This document shows positions 1 through 12,030 of a stretch of DNA of 64,000 bases, in pieces. The stretch covers positions 55,199,834 to 55,263,833 of the forward strand of contig OZ023273.1 of assembly GCA_964007475.1 (NCBI GenBank). The letters run 5' to 3'. Each line of letters begins with the position of its first letter. Position 1 is the stretch's first letter. The position numbers and the translations under genes were made by a program. Source of the DNA: Hybos culiciformis (Eukaryota; Arthropoda; Insecta; Diptera; Hybotidae). Below the pieces are notes generated by a model. That model worked only from the letters and a program-made list of their open reading frames with translations, did no database searches and was not told where the DNA came from.

Positions 1-517
1 AATGTCAAAATAAAAACTAAGAATTTATTGGCATGTTGTTTTTTGAATATAATATTATTGAAATAATCTCCCCTTTCAATTAACGAGATCTCTTAAAACA
101 ACATTAAATTTAAAATTTATATGTTTTTAATTTTCGTATATTATTAATGCTTCTAAATTGAAAAAAAAGAATAAAAAACAATCCTATATACCCAATTGCT
201 CATTAAATATCTTTAAAATGCAATAAACATTCCAGATCGATGAAGTTTTTACATTAAAAAAAATAAAATCGAATTTATTTTCAACCTTATTGTAAAAGAA
301 ATTTAGAGTAAAAAAAATAAAATAAAAATGTATAAAGCTTTTAAATTTAATAAAACGACCAACTGAATTTTCTAGAAAATTAAATTTTTCCCTTTTTGTA
401 ATTTTCTTTTTACACAATTTTATTTTTTTTTTCAATGAAAATAAATAAGAAAATTGAAAAGATTTTATAAATTTTTCTATTTTTCCATTAATTTAAAGAA
501 AGAAAAAAAAAACCTAC
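1..517 (-). other. Third intron of the receptor gene (partial)
   Basis: This is AT-rich non-coding sequence downstream (minus-strand sense) of the GTAGGT donor. It has homopurine/homopyrimidine runs and no kinase-like reading frame, and it continues beyond the left edge of the window. Confidence 0.6.
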
Positions 518-1348
518 TTGTTGATTGTCACGTTCCCATGGGACATAGCGATTGTTAAATGCCAATGGACCATTCCAATGTTGTAACACCATAGAATTTC
601 GGCTGTCATCAAAATCATTACTGCTAATATTACTGCTTTGGTTGGATTTTTTTGCCATTTCTTCTTTACTTTTCTTTTTTAATGATTTTCCAATGGCACA
701 CAAATATTTACGATAAATTACTAAAACTATAACAGCAGCAATCAGAAATATACCACAAATAGTTATGAGAACTGGTGCGATTGCTTTTACACTAATTGCA
801 TCTTGGGATTCATCTGTTTTATTAACATTATTATTATTATCGTTTTGTTCTTCAATTGAATTATTATTTTCTAAGGGGAATAATTCATCATTACGTGTTT
901 CTATTTTATCAAATTTATCATTTTTAATTGGCGTCAATTTTGTACTTGTCACAGAATGTTCACCTTTATTGGCATCAGTTCTTTTATCATTATTTGTTTT
1001 ATTATTATTATTATTATTATTTATTATTGTTGGTATATTATTTATATCTTTGATATCATTAGTAGGTTTTGATATAACTAAAGTCTGTTCTGGATAATAA
1101 TCATTGTTATATACATCTACTGGCTTTGGTTTTGGTGGCATTGGTTGGGGATTATTATAAACACCAGGCAGCATATAAAATGGTGGTAAAATATTTGATA
1201 AATTTTTAGTTGGTGGCTGTGAAATGGGCGGTGGTGTAGCACTGTAAATTTTTTTATCATTTCTTGCAAAAATATTCACATAAACTTCATTCTTTGCTGG
1301 CAATTTTCCATCATAAGCAGTAACATAGAGAAAAAAATTTTCACCACC
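518..1348 (-). CDS. Cad96Ca: Cad96Ca/Stitcher-like receptor, exon 3: end of cadherin domain, stalk, membrane helix, juxtamembrane part
   Basis: This exon encodes 277 residues (112-388 of the joined protein). It begins after the acceptor TCATAG with GGENFF, then VTAYDGK, the closing strand motif of a cadherin repeat. A Pro-rich stretch (about residues 150-190) and Asn runs (seven Asn at about 221-227) form a low-complexity extracellular stalk. One hydrophobic helix (about 301-323, APVLITICGIFLIAAVIVLV) is followed by a basic stop-transfer segment and a juxtamembrane motif HWNGPLAFNNRYVPWERD. The donor I chose is CAACAA|GTAGGT, because the reading frame beyond it turns into poly-Phe intron sequence. 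Cad96Ca proteins have one cadherin domain, one helix and a cytoplasmic tyrosine kinase, and in Drosophila act in epidermal wound repair. No kinase motif is present in 1-517, so that part lies outside the window. Family assignment rests on architecture plus remembered motif similarity, not on a search. Confidence 0.85.
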
Positions 1349-2673
1349 CTATGAAAAAGTTAAAAAAAAACAAAATATTAGGTACGCATCATTTTGATAT
1401 TAAATTTATTAAAAATTAAATTCCTGGTGCAAAAGCAATAAATTGTAGTTAATTTTGTTTGATATGCATTTTACATTTTAGAATATAAAGAAAAATTTTA
1501 AAATTAAAGAAAAAAGGCTTAATTTTAAGATATTTATTTTCTTTCTATTTCAGTAAGAAGGCATTTTGAAAATAATCGTAACGATTAGAGCTCAGTTATT
1601 ATTTCATGAAATAAATAATTCTCTAATATTCCTTTAATTTTAATGTTAAATTGAATACAAAAGGAACACTACATGTAGATAACATTTTCTCTTCTTAGTA
1701 ACAGATTAGTACAGATTGGATTTCTATTAAAAGAGGGTGAAAAATAGATATCCTTCACTGAATGATGAATAAAACAATTTAATTCAAGTGAAAGAAATTA
1801 ATTTTGTCTGCAATTTTCATTTTTAATCCGAAATTTACTAAAAGGATTTTAATTTTTGGTTTTAAATATTAAGAATTGTAATTAAATTGTTTACAAAAAG
1901 TATTGGCTTTGCTTCAAAATTATTTTTTAGAGACAGTTTGTTCTTTTGTTTTAACAGAAAATTTTAATAATAAATTTTGTGGAAATTATAATATTTTATA
2001 TTTCAATTTGATTGGACCGATTGACATAGCTCAATTCACTTGTCTGACTGAAGAGCATATAAAATATGCCAATAAAGTATTTAAGAATTTAAGAAAAACT
2101 TTTAAAGAACTCCAGTCGGTCTTTTAAAGCAATTTATTTATTTTATAATAAGATACAAATTTTGTGACACCAAAAAATAAAACAGTAGAAAACAAATTGT
2201 AGAAAGATATAATAACATCAGGCATAAAACTGGACAGAGGTTAACATTAACATTTTTATGTCTATATAAACTATATCAAAAAAATTTAAATATTTATGTC
2301 TATCAAATATTTTAAATATTTATGTATCAAAAAATTTTAATTATTTTCAAACGAAAAAGCTTAATTTTCTTAAATTTTTTTTTCAAAATAGTTTTGTAAG
2401 TAAATATATATAAAGTTAAATTTGAAGGTGAAAATAAAATTTATATTATATTATTAGAGAGGGACGGATGTTAAGTTTGGTTTAACTCAAAAGTCTCAAT
2501 GGGATCTTTCCTCGTGGTTTTCCTGATTTCCAAATTACTTATCAACTAATCCCAATAACAGATTGACAGATTTCTTTTGAACATCATTTAAATGAAAAAG
2601 ATTTATATATTCCAATTTTTTTTGTCTTCATTTTTTTTTTTGTTTTATATATAAATTGTACATTTTTACTTAC
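1349..2673 (-). other. Second intron of the receptor gene
   Basis: This 1325-bp intron is bounded by GTAAGT (minus strand, at 2673) and TCATAG (ending 1349). It contains no repeat I recognise. One open frame lies on the opposite strand at 1903-2127 and is listed separately. Confidence 0.75.
1903..2127 (+). other. Unrecognised 74-codon open frame in intron 2, antisense to the receptor
   Basis: The frame starts at TTG and would end in KNLRKTFKELQSVF. Its composition is less repetitive than most chance frames here (Cys, Glu, Thr and Pro present, with a FNLIGPIDIAQF stretch). There is no good ATG, no family match that I know, and no splice context. It could be a processed-gene or transposon relic, or chance. 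I do not claim that it is expressed. Confidence 0.15.
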
Positions 2674-2942
2674 TCGTCCAGAAAGACTTTCATTTAAATA
2701 AACAACTCCTGTTTCTGAATCAATACGAAATGGTAATTTATCATTGGTTGTACCTTCATCAATATTAGAACTGGCATAATTTCCATGAAATAATGGCTCT
2801 AATCCAAATGTAATATTTTTTGTTTCTTGACCAGGAGCTGTAACACGAGCTATAATTGAACCAATTTTTTCATCTTCAGATATTCGCCAATTTCTTTCAA
2901 CATTTATTATGGGTGGTGTATAAATATCAAATTGACTTGTTG
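2674..2942 (-). CDS. Cad96Ca: Cad96Ca/Stitcher-like receptor, exon 2: cadherin repeat
   Basis: This exon is 269 bp, entering in phase 1 and leaving in phase 0. The acceptor is ATTCATTTCAG and the donor is CGA|GTAAGT. It gives residues 22-111. The sequence reads as the N-terminal two thirds of one cadherin repeat: PPIINVERNWRISEDEKIGS (W and ED near the start of the fold), then ITFGLEP, then FRIDSETGVVYLNESL, the usual F-x-I-D-x-x-T-G-V-V-x-L strand. The domain is completed by VTAYDG in exon 3. N-glycosylation sequons are visible at NIT and NES. The opening WRISED...IG and FGLEP pattern is what leads me to Cad96Ca rather than a classical multi-repeat cadherin. The exon is open in frame over its whole length in very AT-rich surroundings. 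Confidence 0.87.
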
Positions 2943-3048
2943 CTGAAATGAATAAATTTATTTAAAATAGAGTTAATAAATGTGTTTCAAAAATTTTATA
3001 AAGATACTTATATTATTATGTTCATATACCTAATATTTCTAACTAGAT

Positions 3049-3073
3049 TAAATAATAATAATAATAATAATAA
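3049..3073. repeat. (AAT)n microsatellite
   Basis: About eight uninterrupted AAT units lie in intron 1, close to the cadherin exon. Confidence 0.85.
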
Positions 3074-6000
3074 ATGTATATTATGCTCTCTATATACATT
3101 GTATGTTGTTATAATAAAACTATCTATAGTTAAATTTATAGAGATAGAGAAATGAAAGACTTATTATTATTTACTAAATTTAATTCAAATTTTATTATAG
3201 TGGTTGCAGTTGTGAACACAAAATGTCTAATTATTTATATGTAAAATAATTTTTAGCACTGAAATAATTATTTAGTTTAATTTAAATAAAATTTTGTCTA
3301 CATTTTAATCATAATTATATAAATGAATATTAGGAATATTAGAATTGAGGGCTCTAGATTGGAAATAAGTTTTCAAATGTAATCGATATAATTATAATAA
3401 TGAATGATTGTGAATTTACAAAGAAATTTCATAATCATTTTTAAGGTTAATGACTAAGGGATTTTAAGGATACATAAGTTAAGATACTCATTCTACTTTA
3501 ATAGATTCATCTTTGAGACTGAAAAGACATAAAATGAGATTACTTATATTTTAAAGAACTTGATGTTTTATAAATTTCCTATTAATAGTGACACACAATG
3601 TTTAGCTAACGAGCAAGTTTCAGATTGTTGTTAATTTTGTTTCGGATAAAAATTTAACCGCCATAATGGCAAAGCAAGGCATTTTAAACATTTATTGTTT
3701 AAAAATATTGTAAAATCTTCTAGAATCGAAAATTTTAAAAAATTTATTCAAATGTATATTATATGAAAATTAATTTATTTTCCTGCATACACACATCTAA
3801 ACAATTATCTAAACAATTCTGTGAGCATACATTAAAGTAGCTTAAGTCGAAAATAATGGAAAAAAATGTTATGGATATCATGAAATAAGACTTATCGTCC
3901 TCGATTTTTTCAGATAATTAACACCGTTCTATCTCCCTTAAAAAATGTTCTTAATACAAAATAAAATCAACTAAATCTTTTCGAACGTAAACACATTTGT
4001 TATAATAACTTAAGTCCACTTAATTTTCACATTTGATAATTTGACTTAAGATACTTTAATATATCATCAGAGAATTATCTAAACAATTATGAAAATAGAA
4101 TGAATGACTAACTTAACGAAGAAACGTTTACTAAGTATTACATTGCAACTATAATCGACATATTTGACGTTTTTACAATTATAATTATTAATTTCAAATT
4201 AATAGATTTTTATTCTAGTTGTAGGCAGCTTTTAAAGATTTCGAGCACTGATATAAATTGAAACATTGTATATTATGTAAACTACTCAAAAAGTTCACCA
4301 ATAATAAATTTCATAAAAAAATTAAAAAATTTTCTTTTATATACTTAATATATATTTATAAATTCAAAATAGTTCAGTTTCCCATTTGTAAACGTATATT
4401 TTTAAATCTTAACAATCATCTGGAAGGAAATAGTTCTTATCATTTTTTTTACTCATTGTATATTTTGTTTAGTGGTTATATTTTCAAAACAAAATATATG
4501 CAATTTATGCTTTATTTTAAAATATTCAAATCAGTTTCGATATCATAGGTATTCAAATGTACGATACATGAATATACATATGTATGTAAATGAGTAAGTG
4601 AATTTAGTCAACTCCTATTCAAATATATACAGCAGAACTTATTGTGCATCATGGTAGATGAATGAACTTCAATTGAACTATTGGAATATTCATGGATTAT
4701 CTATTCAAAAATCTGAATAGCATAAAAAATAACTGAAATGCCATTATAATTACTTTCTATTCAGAAGATGAAATAATAACGAAATTGTCACGTAATAAAT
4801 TAAGATATACTTACATATGTATGTAGAATATTTGAATAACATATACTAAATAAATAAACATAGAACATTTAATATACTGTATAATTTATATATAAATTAA
4901 CTATTTTATATATATAGATTCACATTTTACATAGTGTATATAATTTTTTTTTTGACATTTGTCTATCCTGACAGATAGTTAATTTAATTATAGTTGATTT
5001 ATTTTAGGAAGTTAGGTTTTTAGCATAATGAAAAATCTTATCCAACTCAAAATATTAAAGCTACAGACTGTGATAAGGAAATTAGAGATTCGTTTTCATT
5101 AACCTGAAACCATGTTTACTAATTGATTGAAAAGTGTAATTTGAACAAACAATATTCTGATATATTTAAAGTTTCATATAACGATGCATACAGAAGTTCT
5201 AATCAATTTAAAAATATTATCCTTGAACGTAAAGTTCAGCACTATGTATCTTCGGTAAAGATGTTATAAAATTGTGAATTTTACTTTTAACCAAATTTTG
5301 AACACGCAAAAAAAAATTTCCGATATTATTTTGTTATTGGTACATTAAAACAAAAGAATTGCCGTAACTGAAAATTAACTCATCAATTTTATATACCAAA
5401 AAACTGAAATTGCTAATTATTAAATATCTAGGTCAGAAGTTTAAAATTTATTTAGATAAAAATTACACAGATAGATAAATTAATTTTTTTTGGGCTTATT
5501 GGCATTATAATTCCTAATGAATGATCAATTTAGATTTAATAACATAATCCTTTTTAAATTATTTTAAAGCTATATAATTGTAATTTAGGCCCAATTTGAG
5601 TATCTGTACCAAATCAAACCAAATCTAAGCAAATTATCCACAAAGCAAGAAAATAAAAAATAAAAAAATATATATAGGTATATAAAAATAAATAACAATT
5701 TTAAAAAATCAATATCTTTGAATAAAAATTACATAAAAATTTTTTCATTTTTATGTTTCGAATTTTTTTTTTTGTTTAATAAATAATAAAATCAATATTT
5801 ATTTAAACTTTCCATTTTGCATAACTTTTTTTTTCATGAAAATGCAAAACAAAAAAAAAAAAATCAAAAAAAAAAAAAGGAAACACAAAACTCTTGAAAA
5901 ATAATAATTTTATTTTACCTCGCGAATTTAAATGAAAGGAAAACATCGCCGTACATATTAAGCAGCATAGTTTTTTTTTTTTCTTCAATTGAACATAAAA

Positions 6001-6495
6001 ATTGAAATTTTTTTTTTGAGTATATTATATAAAAATTTGAATTTGTTATTAAATTATTGTTTATTTGAAAATTGTTTTTAACTTATATACGTTTGCCGAG
6101 TTGCTTAATTTAGAGCTTTAGAGTTTAATAAAATTTCATTCGCAAATTCCTGCTGTTTTCGTAATTCTTTTCTATGTATACTTATACTTTTCCGGATTAA
6201 ACATTTTGGGTATATGTACTTTAGAGAATTTTGTTCATAAAATTCTGATTAAAAATCAATAAATAACTAGAACTTGGAATTTGATTAATAATATTTACTT
6301 TTGAAGTCGTTACATTCATTGGGAATTTGAAATATGAAAATTTTATTAAAGCAATTTCTCCCTTTCATGATTGTTAAAAATTCATCAGAAATAAAATATT
6401 TTTAATGTGCATGTGATCGGTAAGTTGTATTTAAAATCGCAAATTTAGCTCGGTAAATTGTATATTACATGCCTCAACACACATGTAATTATTTA

Positions 6496-6549
6496 ATTAA
6501 GTAAATTTTATTTACATTCTCCGTATTAAGTAAATTTTATTTACTTTCT
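6496..6549. repeat. Direct repeat of two 25-bp units
   Basis: ATTAAGTAAATTTTATTTAC plus (A/T)TTCT occurs at 6496-6520 and again at 6525-6549 with one substitution. Each unit contains the internal palindrome GTAAATTTTATTTAC. Confidence 0.75.
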
Positions 6550-6589
6550 TCATTTTGAACTTTTGTTAATAAAATTTGTTATACAGCTC

Positions 6590-6705
6590 GTTGTGTATAT
6601 ACACAAAAACACATAGACACTACTTGTCAATATTATATCACTCGACTTAACGGTCTCGTGATATAAGTATTGACTCGTGTCTATGTGTTTTTGTGTATAC
6701 ACAAC
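6590..6705. repeat. Imperfect hairpin with arms of about 55 bp
   Basis: The left arm begins GTTGTGTATATACACAAAAA and the right arm ends with its near complement. After aligning a 2-base gap, a run including ACACAAAAACACATAGACAC is shared exactly, followed by looser pairing to a short loop near 6648. It has the size of a small MITE or a long precursor-miRNA-like hairpin. No target-site duplication is obvious. Confidence 0.75.
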
Positions 6706-9700
6706 TCGTTGTAAGAACAAATTTTCTTAACATGTGTTGTAATCTACTATAAGACTGCAGAAAAGAAATTTATCTATGTTATAATGAAAATATCAATTTG
6801 CATTCGAGTTATTCATATATATCGAATAAATAAGCAAATTTTCAACAGTTTACTATATTCTATTCTGTTTTGCTTTAAAAAAAATAAAAATAAGAATAGT
6901 TATATCTTATACATATAATTTTTGTCCTAACATTAACTTTTATACACATTTTCTTAATAAATAAAGTCAACATTAAAAGTTAAAAAGAGCTTCATAATCA
7001 AAAAGCAAGACAAAAATTAAAAAACTTGTTTATTTGACCTTCGGAGATAAATTTTTACGTTTCTTTCAAGGAAAACATTATTTATGTAAAAAAAAAAAAA
7101 AAAAAAAATAAATAAAAATATGAAAGCAAAAAATAAAGTTAAAAAAAAAAATAAAAAATATAAGAATAATAATATTTTTTCTCTTTATATAAAATTTTAG
7201 CTGAATCAACAGATTTTAAATTTTTTCTCTTTTCCGTGCAATTTCAATCATTTGTTTTTGATTGTAAAAAAAAAAAAAACATAAAAAACATAAAAAAATA
7301 AACCTAGAAATCATAAATGCTGAGAAAGTTTTTACTTTTTTTTTCTTCTTCTTCATTCATGGGTAATGAATGGAATTTTTTTTTATTTCTTGGTACATCA
7401 CCGGTATAAATTTGTCTTCCATTAAATGAAATTAAGATAAATTAGTTAAATGAATTACCTTTTTAAAAAAGTCTTAAGTCTTTTGAAATCTTAAATCTTG
7501 CAATGGGAAAATGATGAGAGAGAAAATAAAATAATAATAAATAATAAAAAAAAAAAAGTTTTTCTTAATAAAGTTTTTTTTTTTTATTTTCTGAGATACT
7601 ACAATGTTTTTGTGGTGGTTTCAATTCACTTTTTGGTTATTTTTTTTCAAAATAAACTTTAGTTTGTAATTTCATTATAAAGAATCTATGTTAAGTTAAT
7701 TTGATTAGTGGAATAAAAAAAAAATTAAAAATCAATTAGCTACAAAAATTATCAAATTTTAAATTTAAAAAAAATATATATGTATAAAAATTTTTGAATT
7801 CCTACTTCATTTTTTGGGATATGTTTTATACAACATTTTGTCTACTTGTCAAGGGATTGAATTAAATTTTGATTATGACCTTTTATTTTAAAGTCATTTT
7901 ACGCCAAACTGACTATCTAAATTTCTTATTAAGCTGTGCTGTTTCCCTATCTATGTATATAGTACTATCATACTTTTATTCAGTGTTATATTTTAGACCA
8001 GAAAATCTCACTGTATGTATATCATGTATATCAGTTTGCAGCCGTGATCAAAAAAGTTGCTGACGAAAGAATGATCCAAAGTTCACTTACGCTCAGAAAA
8101 AAATATTTTTTCTCACAATATAGGATAAAAAATAAAAGGAAAGTGTACAATTTGTCATAATTAAGATCTACATATATACAATAAACATGAAGCTTGGATT
8201 TGCTATAAACAATATTAGTTAAAAATTTACATATTTATTTCAAATTATAGCCTTTTTCTAGCCCCATATATATTTTAAACTCAGGTCTGCACAAATACCT
8301 TGCTTTGAAAAATTTAAATATACAAGAAATGAGAATTGCACAAAACTGAAAAAACAAGAAACAAAATTTCATGAATAAATTTGCGTTTAAAGCAATATTA
8401 AAAAGTTGAATAAAAATTCTTGAAAGTTGTACAAAAAATAAAACTCATAAAGTTTACATTATACATATACGTGCTTATGTGGTACTCTGTGTCGCTTTAA
8501 GAACAATATACATTTTGTAACAAAAAATTTAATTACAAAAAGAAATTTTAATAGGTTGCTAAAATGTCAAAATTAATTTTAACAATATTACAATTTAAAA
8601 AAAACAAAATATCTTCGTTTATATTGTTGTTTCGAAAAAATGGTATTACGTAATTTGAAAAAAAAAAAAAAACATACGCATATCATGTAAATCGATTCAT
8701 TTAATATAATAACACTTCTTCTTGTCTAGAAAAGCACAATCAGTTAAGTTTAAATCTAAATAACATCTGTATTCAAAAAATGAACAATATCTTAAATCTT
8801 ATCTGCATATATATGAACGATAATATTCTTAAAAATTTATTCACGCACCAGCATTCCTATTATTTTATAAGAATTCTTATATCCAATGGGGCCAAACATA
8901 GAACTACACTATATAAAGCTTTGTAATATTAGGTCAGCAACTTCCACAAATTCTTCCACATGAAGTTTGTTTGTTAACATTTTAAATCGGTTTGATTTCT
9001 CACATAATCTAGCATACTAAATTTATTTTGGTGCATAGGAAAACCATGTGGCTGAAAAAGCATTCTAATTTCTTTTAGATCTTAAGATATATGACATATG
9101 ATCGTTTCGCAAAATATCCAACATTAAATATTGATGGGTCGTGTCTAGTTTTATTTTGTACAGGACGGACGGTATAGCAATGAAACAACGTTTTGTTTTA
9201 CTTCTGAATTTCGACAGAACTAACAAATATTGGATTATTTTAGTCTTGATAAAGTTGAAAGAAACTTAGACGTAAAATTTAACTGAAATTCTATTATAAT
9301 TATAAATGACAAAACTATTTGAATTGATATGTAAAATATTTTGTTAACTTAAGATAAGAGAAGCATTCTTTCTTACTAATTTTTGAAATTATTTAAGGGA
9401 ATTGGGTTTTTAATAAGAAAAATTAAGTTTTCTAAATTTAGCTTAATTTGAAAAAAAAATAATGAAACTAACGAAGAGCCATAATAACATAAGTATGCGG
9501 TACACAACAAAATATCTTCATTTTCATTTTAACATAGATACACGTAAAAGAATATTTGAAATAAATCAACATTATAACTCTCTGCCATATGAAAAATAAA
9601 AGGAAAAATCTAATAACATTTTACCATATCTTCATTTATGTATAAGCAAAGGTACTCCAAAAATGAATTTTGTACATACATATCATACACACATATATAC

Positions 9701-11578
9701 TTAAAATACAGTGCTATAACTTATAAAATATACAAAAATTGAGCAAAATAATTAAAATACGAGTAAATAAGTACCAGATGGTTTTTTTTTTCCTGAATTT
9801 TTAACTTAATATAAAATGTATTCACAAAAAAAAAAAAAATTCACGTTAAGGTAAAATATTGTAGAAATCATTATACTCAATGGTACACTTAAAATCTAAT
9901 TAACAGTTTACTGAAGTATTGTACTTCTAAATGTTCCAGTTCTTTTTTTGTACGAAAAAAAAACTTTTCATTTTAATTTCCATTCCATAAGTAGGTGAAT
10001 TGAAAAGTTTCTAAATATATATGTATATATAAGAATATAAGAGAGACAACAGCTGTGGCTAGAAAATATTCAAAAACAGAAAATAACCTAAAAAAAAAAA
10101 AATTAATAAAAATTTTGTTATAATTATCTCAAAAAATAAATTTTTTAGGTTGTTTATAACTGAAGACAAAACTCAATTTTCGTATATGGATTTCAAAAAT
10201 TTTCGAAGTTGTCAAAAATTCAAATATAATATTTAACTTTTTCACAAAAATTTCAAACAAATTCTATCATTAAAAAAAAATTAAAATAAAAACTGAAAAA
10301 TAATTCAACATCCAATACAATTCCAAACACAAATCCTAAAATTAATTTGACGATTAACGACTTTAAGAGCCAAAGCTGAACAACAATGGCTAAAAATTTT
10401 ACAATCGTGGTTCAAAATTTTACCTTTACCACAAAATAATCAAAAAAATCTAAATGCGAAATTCAGAATTTTCCACGAAATCAGGAAGAAAGGTTATAAA
10501 AGACAATTTTTAATTTTACTTATTTTTCCGTCAACAAATATAATACCTTCAACATAATAAAATAAAAAGCTTAAAAACCTATTAGCTTAAAAGGCACGAA
10601 CATATATTACCAATTACCATTCTGAACCACTTAACAATTTTCTTGATAGCTTTTTAACCCGATTAAAATATAAGAAAAATGTAATGTTTACGAATAGGCA
10701 AAATTTTACAATTTGTTGTTGAATCGTATTTTTCCATTATGATGTCTAACATACGTTTAATTACATGCTTTCTATAAATGAATGTTTATAAATATTAAAA
10801 TATATGTATATACATATATATGTCAATTATATATTTGCTCCCCATTTTCATAATAATGAACACAAAATTACGACATTTGAATCTGTTTTATGGATTTGAA
10901 AAAATATAAAAAAAAAAACAAAACAAAATGTTGACACAAAATCTATTCTTAATAATATAATATATATATTTATTGTTATATATAAATACGTTTATATATA
11001 CTTAAATATATATTATTGTACACATTTAAGCATTTATATAGTAAGTATAATAAAGTATATATTATTGTATATTATTATAAATATTAAAATTTTTCTTTTT
11101 ATTTTCATTAAATTTAATTTTACCGATATGGTCGAAAAAATTTTCATTTCATTATGAAAAATTCATTCCTTTTAAAATGATTAAAAGTTTTTATATTGTT
11201 GAATATAAAAAAAATAAAAAGAAAATAAAAATAAAAGTTTATCATTTCAATTTTGTGGCCTGATAAATAAAGAAGCAAAAAAACAAAAAAAAGCACGAAC
11301 AATTTCAGATTGTACAATTTTCAGAATTTAAAAGAAATTTAACAAAAAAAATATTCATTCCAATTCCAATTTATTTTCGGAATATGGAAGCAATTATTAA
11401 ATTTCTTTAAATTAAAAAAAAAAAAAGTCAATAAAATTTATTAAATTCAAAAGATATTGCCAAGTTACAAAAATAATAACTATTTGAGCCAAGATCATAT
11501 AAAAATTGACATTTAGGTCTATATCATTTCAGAAAATTAAACTATTCTACTTAAGAAGAAAAAAAAAATTTTGAACAG

Positions 11579-11657
11579 TAACTCATAAACAAACCGCCAA
11601 CAGGCCTAATTCCAAGGAGGGTGGTAAGCCCTCCGCCCGTGCAACCTAACTCATAAA
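11579..11657. mobile_element. 57-bp GC-rich insertion flanked by an 11-bp direct repeat
   Basis: TAACTCATAAA occurs at 11579-11589 and 11647-11657. Between them lie 57 bases far richer in G and C than anything nearby, including a GGAGGG...CCCTCC stem. This looks like a short retroposed fragment with its target-site duplication. No poly-A tail is visible, so the mechanism is uncertain. Confidence 0.5.
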
Positions 11658-11847
11658 TTAAGCTATTTTCAACATTCAAATACTCTCTATTCAAATACTA
11701 ATTTTTATGGAAATCCATTTTTTGCCACAATTATAATAAATTTTTGCAACCACATCTTTCTATTCGTGTACAATATGAGAATCTATTAAAACTTAAAAAA
11801 AGAATTTATTTGTTATACGGTATAAATATTTTATGAAAATAATTCTG

Positions 11848-12030
11848 ACCCTTGGCCAGTTGAGAGTTCTATCTGCAACCGAAGAATCTCATATGTAAGC
11901 TTTTTAATGAAAAAGGATGAGATTACGCATATTTTGGCATTAATTTGACCGAAATCGACCGGGTAGTTAATAGTTATGAGCATTTTAGTGTGTGACAGAA
12001 GGACGAAAGTTTTTGATGAAAACTGAACTA
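11848..12030 (+). repeat. Diverged dispersed repeat, copy 1
   Basis: The sequence starting CCCTTGGCCAGTTGAGAGT matches the reverse complement of 61120-61280 across gaps. Shared blocks in the same order are CCTTGG-GTTGAGAGT, AGAATC-CAT, and a block near AAGGATGAGATTACGCATAT with TTTTG-CATTA. Order and spacing are kept, which favours common origin over chance. The repeat class is unknown. Confidence 0.45.

Larger units (their letters stand above)
2943..11578 (-). other. First intron of the receptor gene, 3' part
   Basis: This is the distal part of a 23.8-kb intron (2943-26744). Its composition is strongly AT-rich, with an (AAT)n tract near 3049, a 25-bp direct repeat at 6496-6549, a long hairpin at 6590-6705 and several A tracts of 18-22 bases (for example near 7087). 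No coding region is supported. Long first introns of developmental receptors often carry enhancers, but no specific site can be named from sequence alone. Confidence 0.6.

Noticed and set aside
184..435. 83-codon minus-strand frame rich in Lys and Phe
   Set aside because: It lies in the receptor intron, shows no kinase motif and its composition is what AAA/TTT tracts give by chance.
765..1097. 110-codon plus-strand frame
   Set aside because: It is antisense to the receptor's stalk and helix exon; its Leu-rich text is the complement of the Asn-coding triplets.
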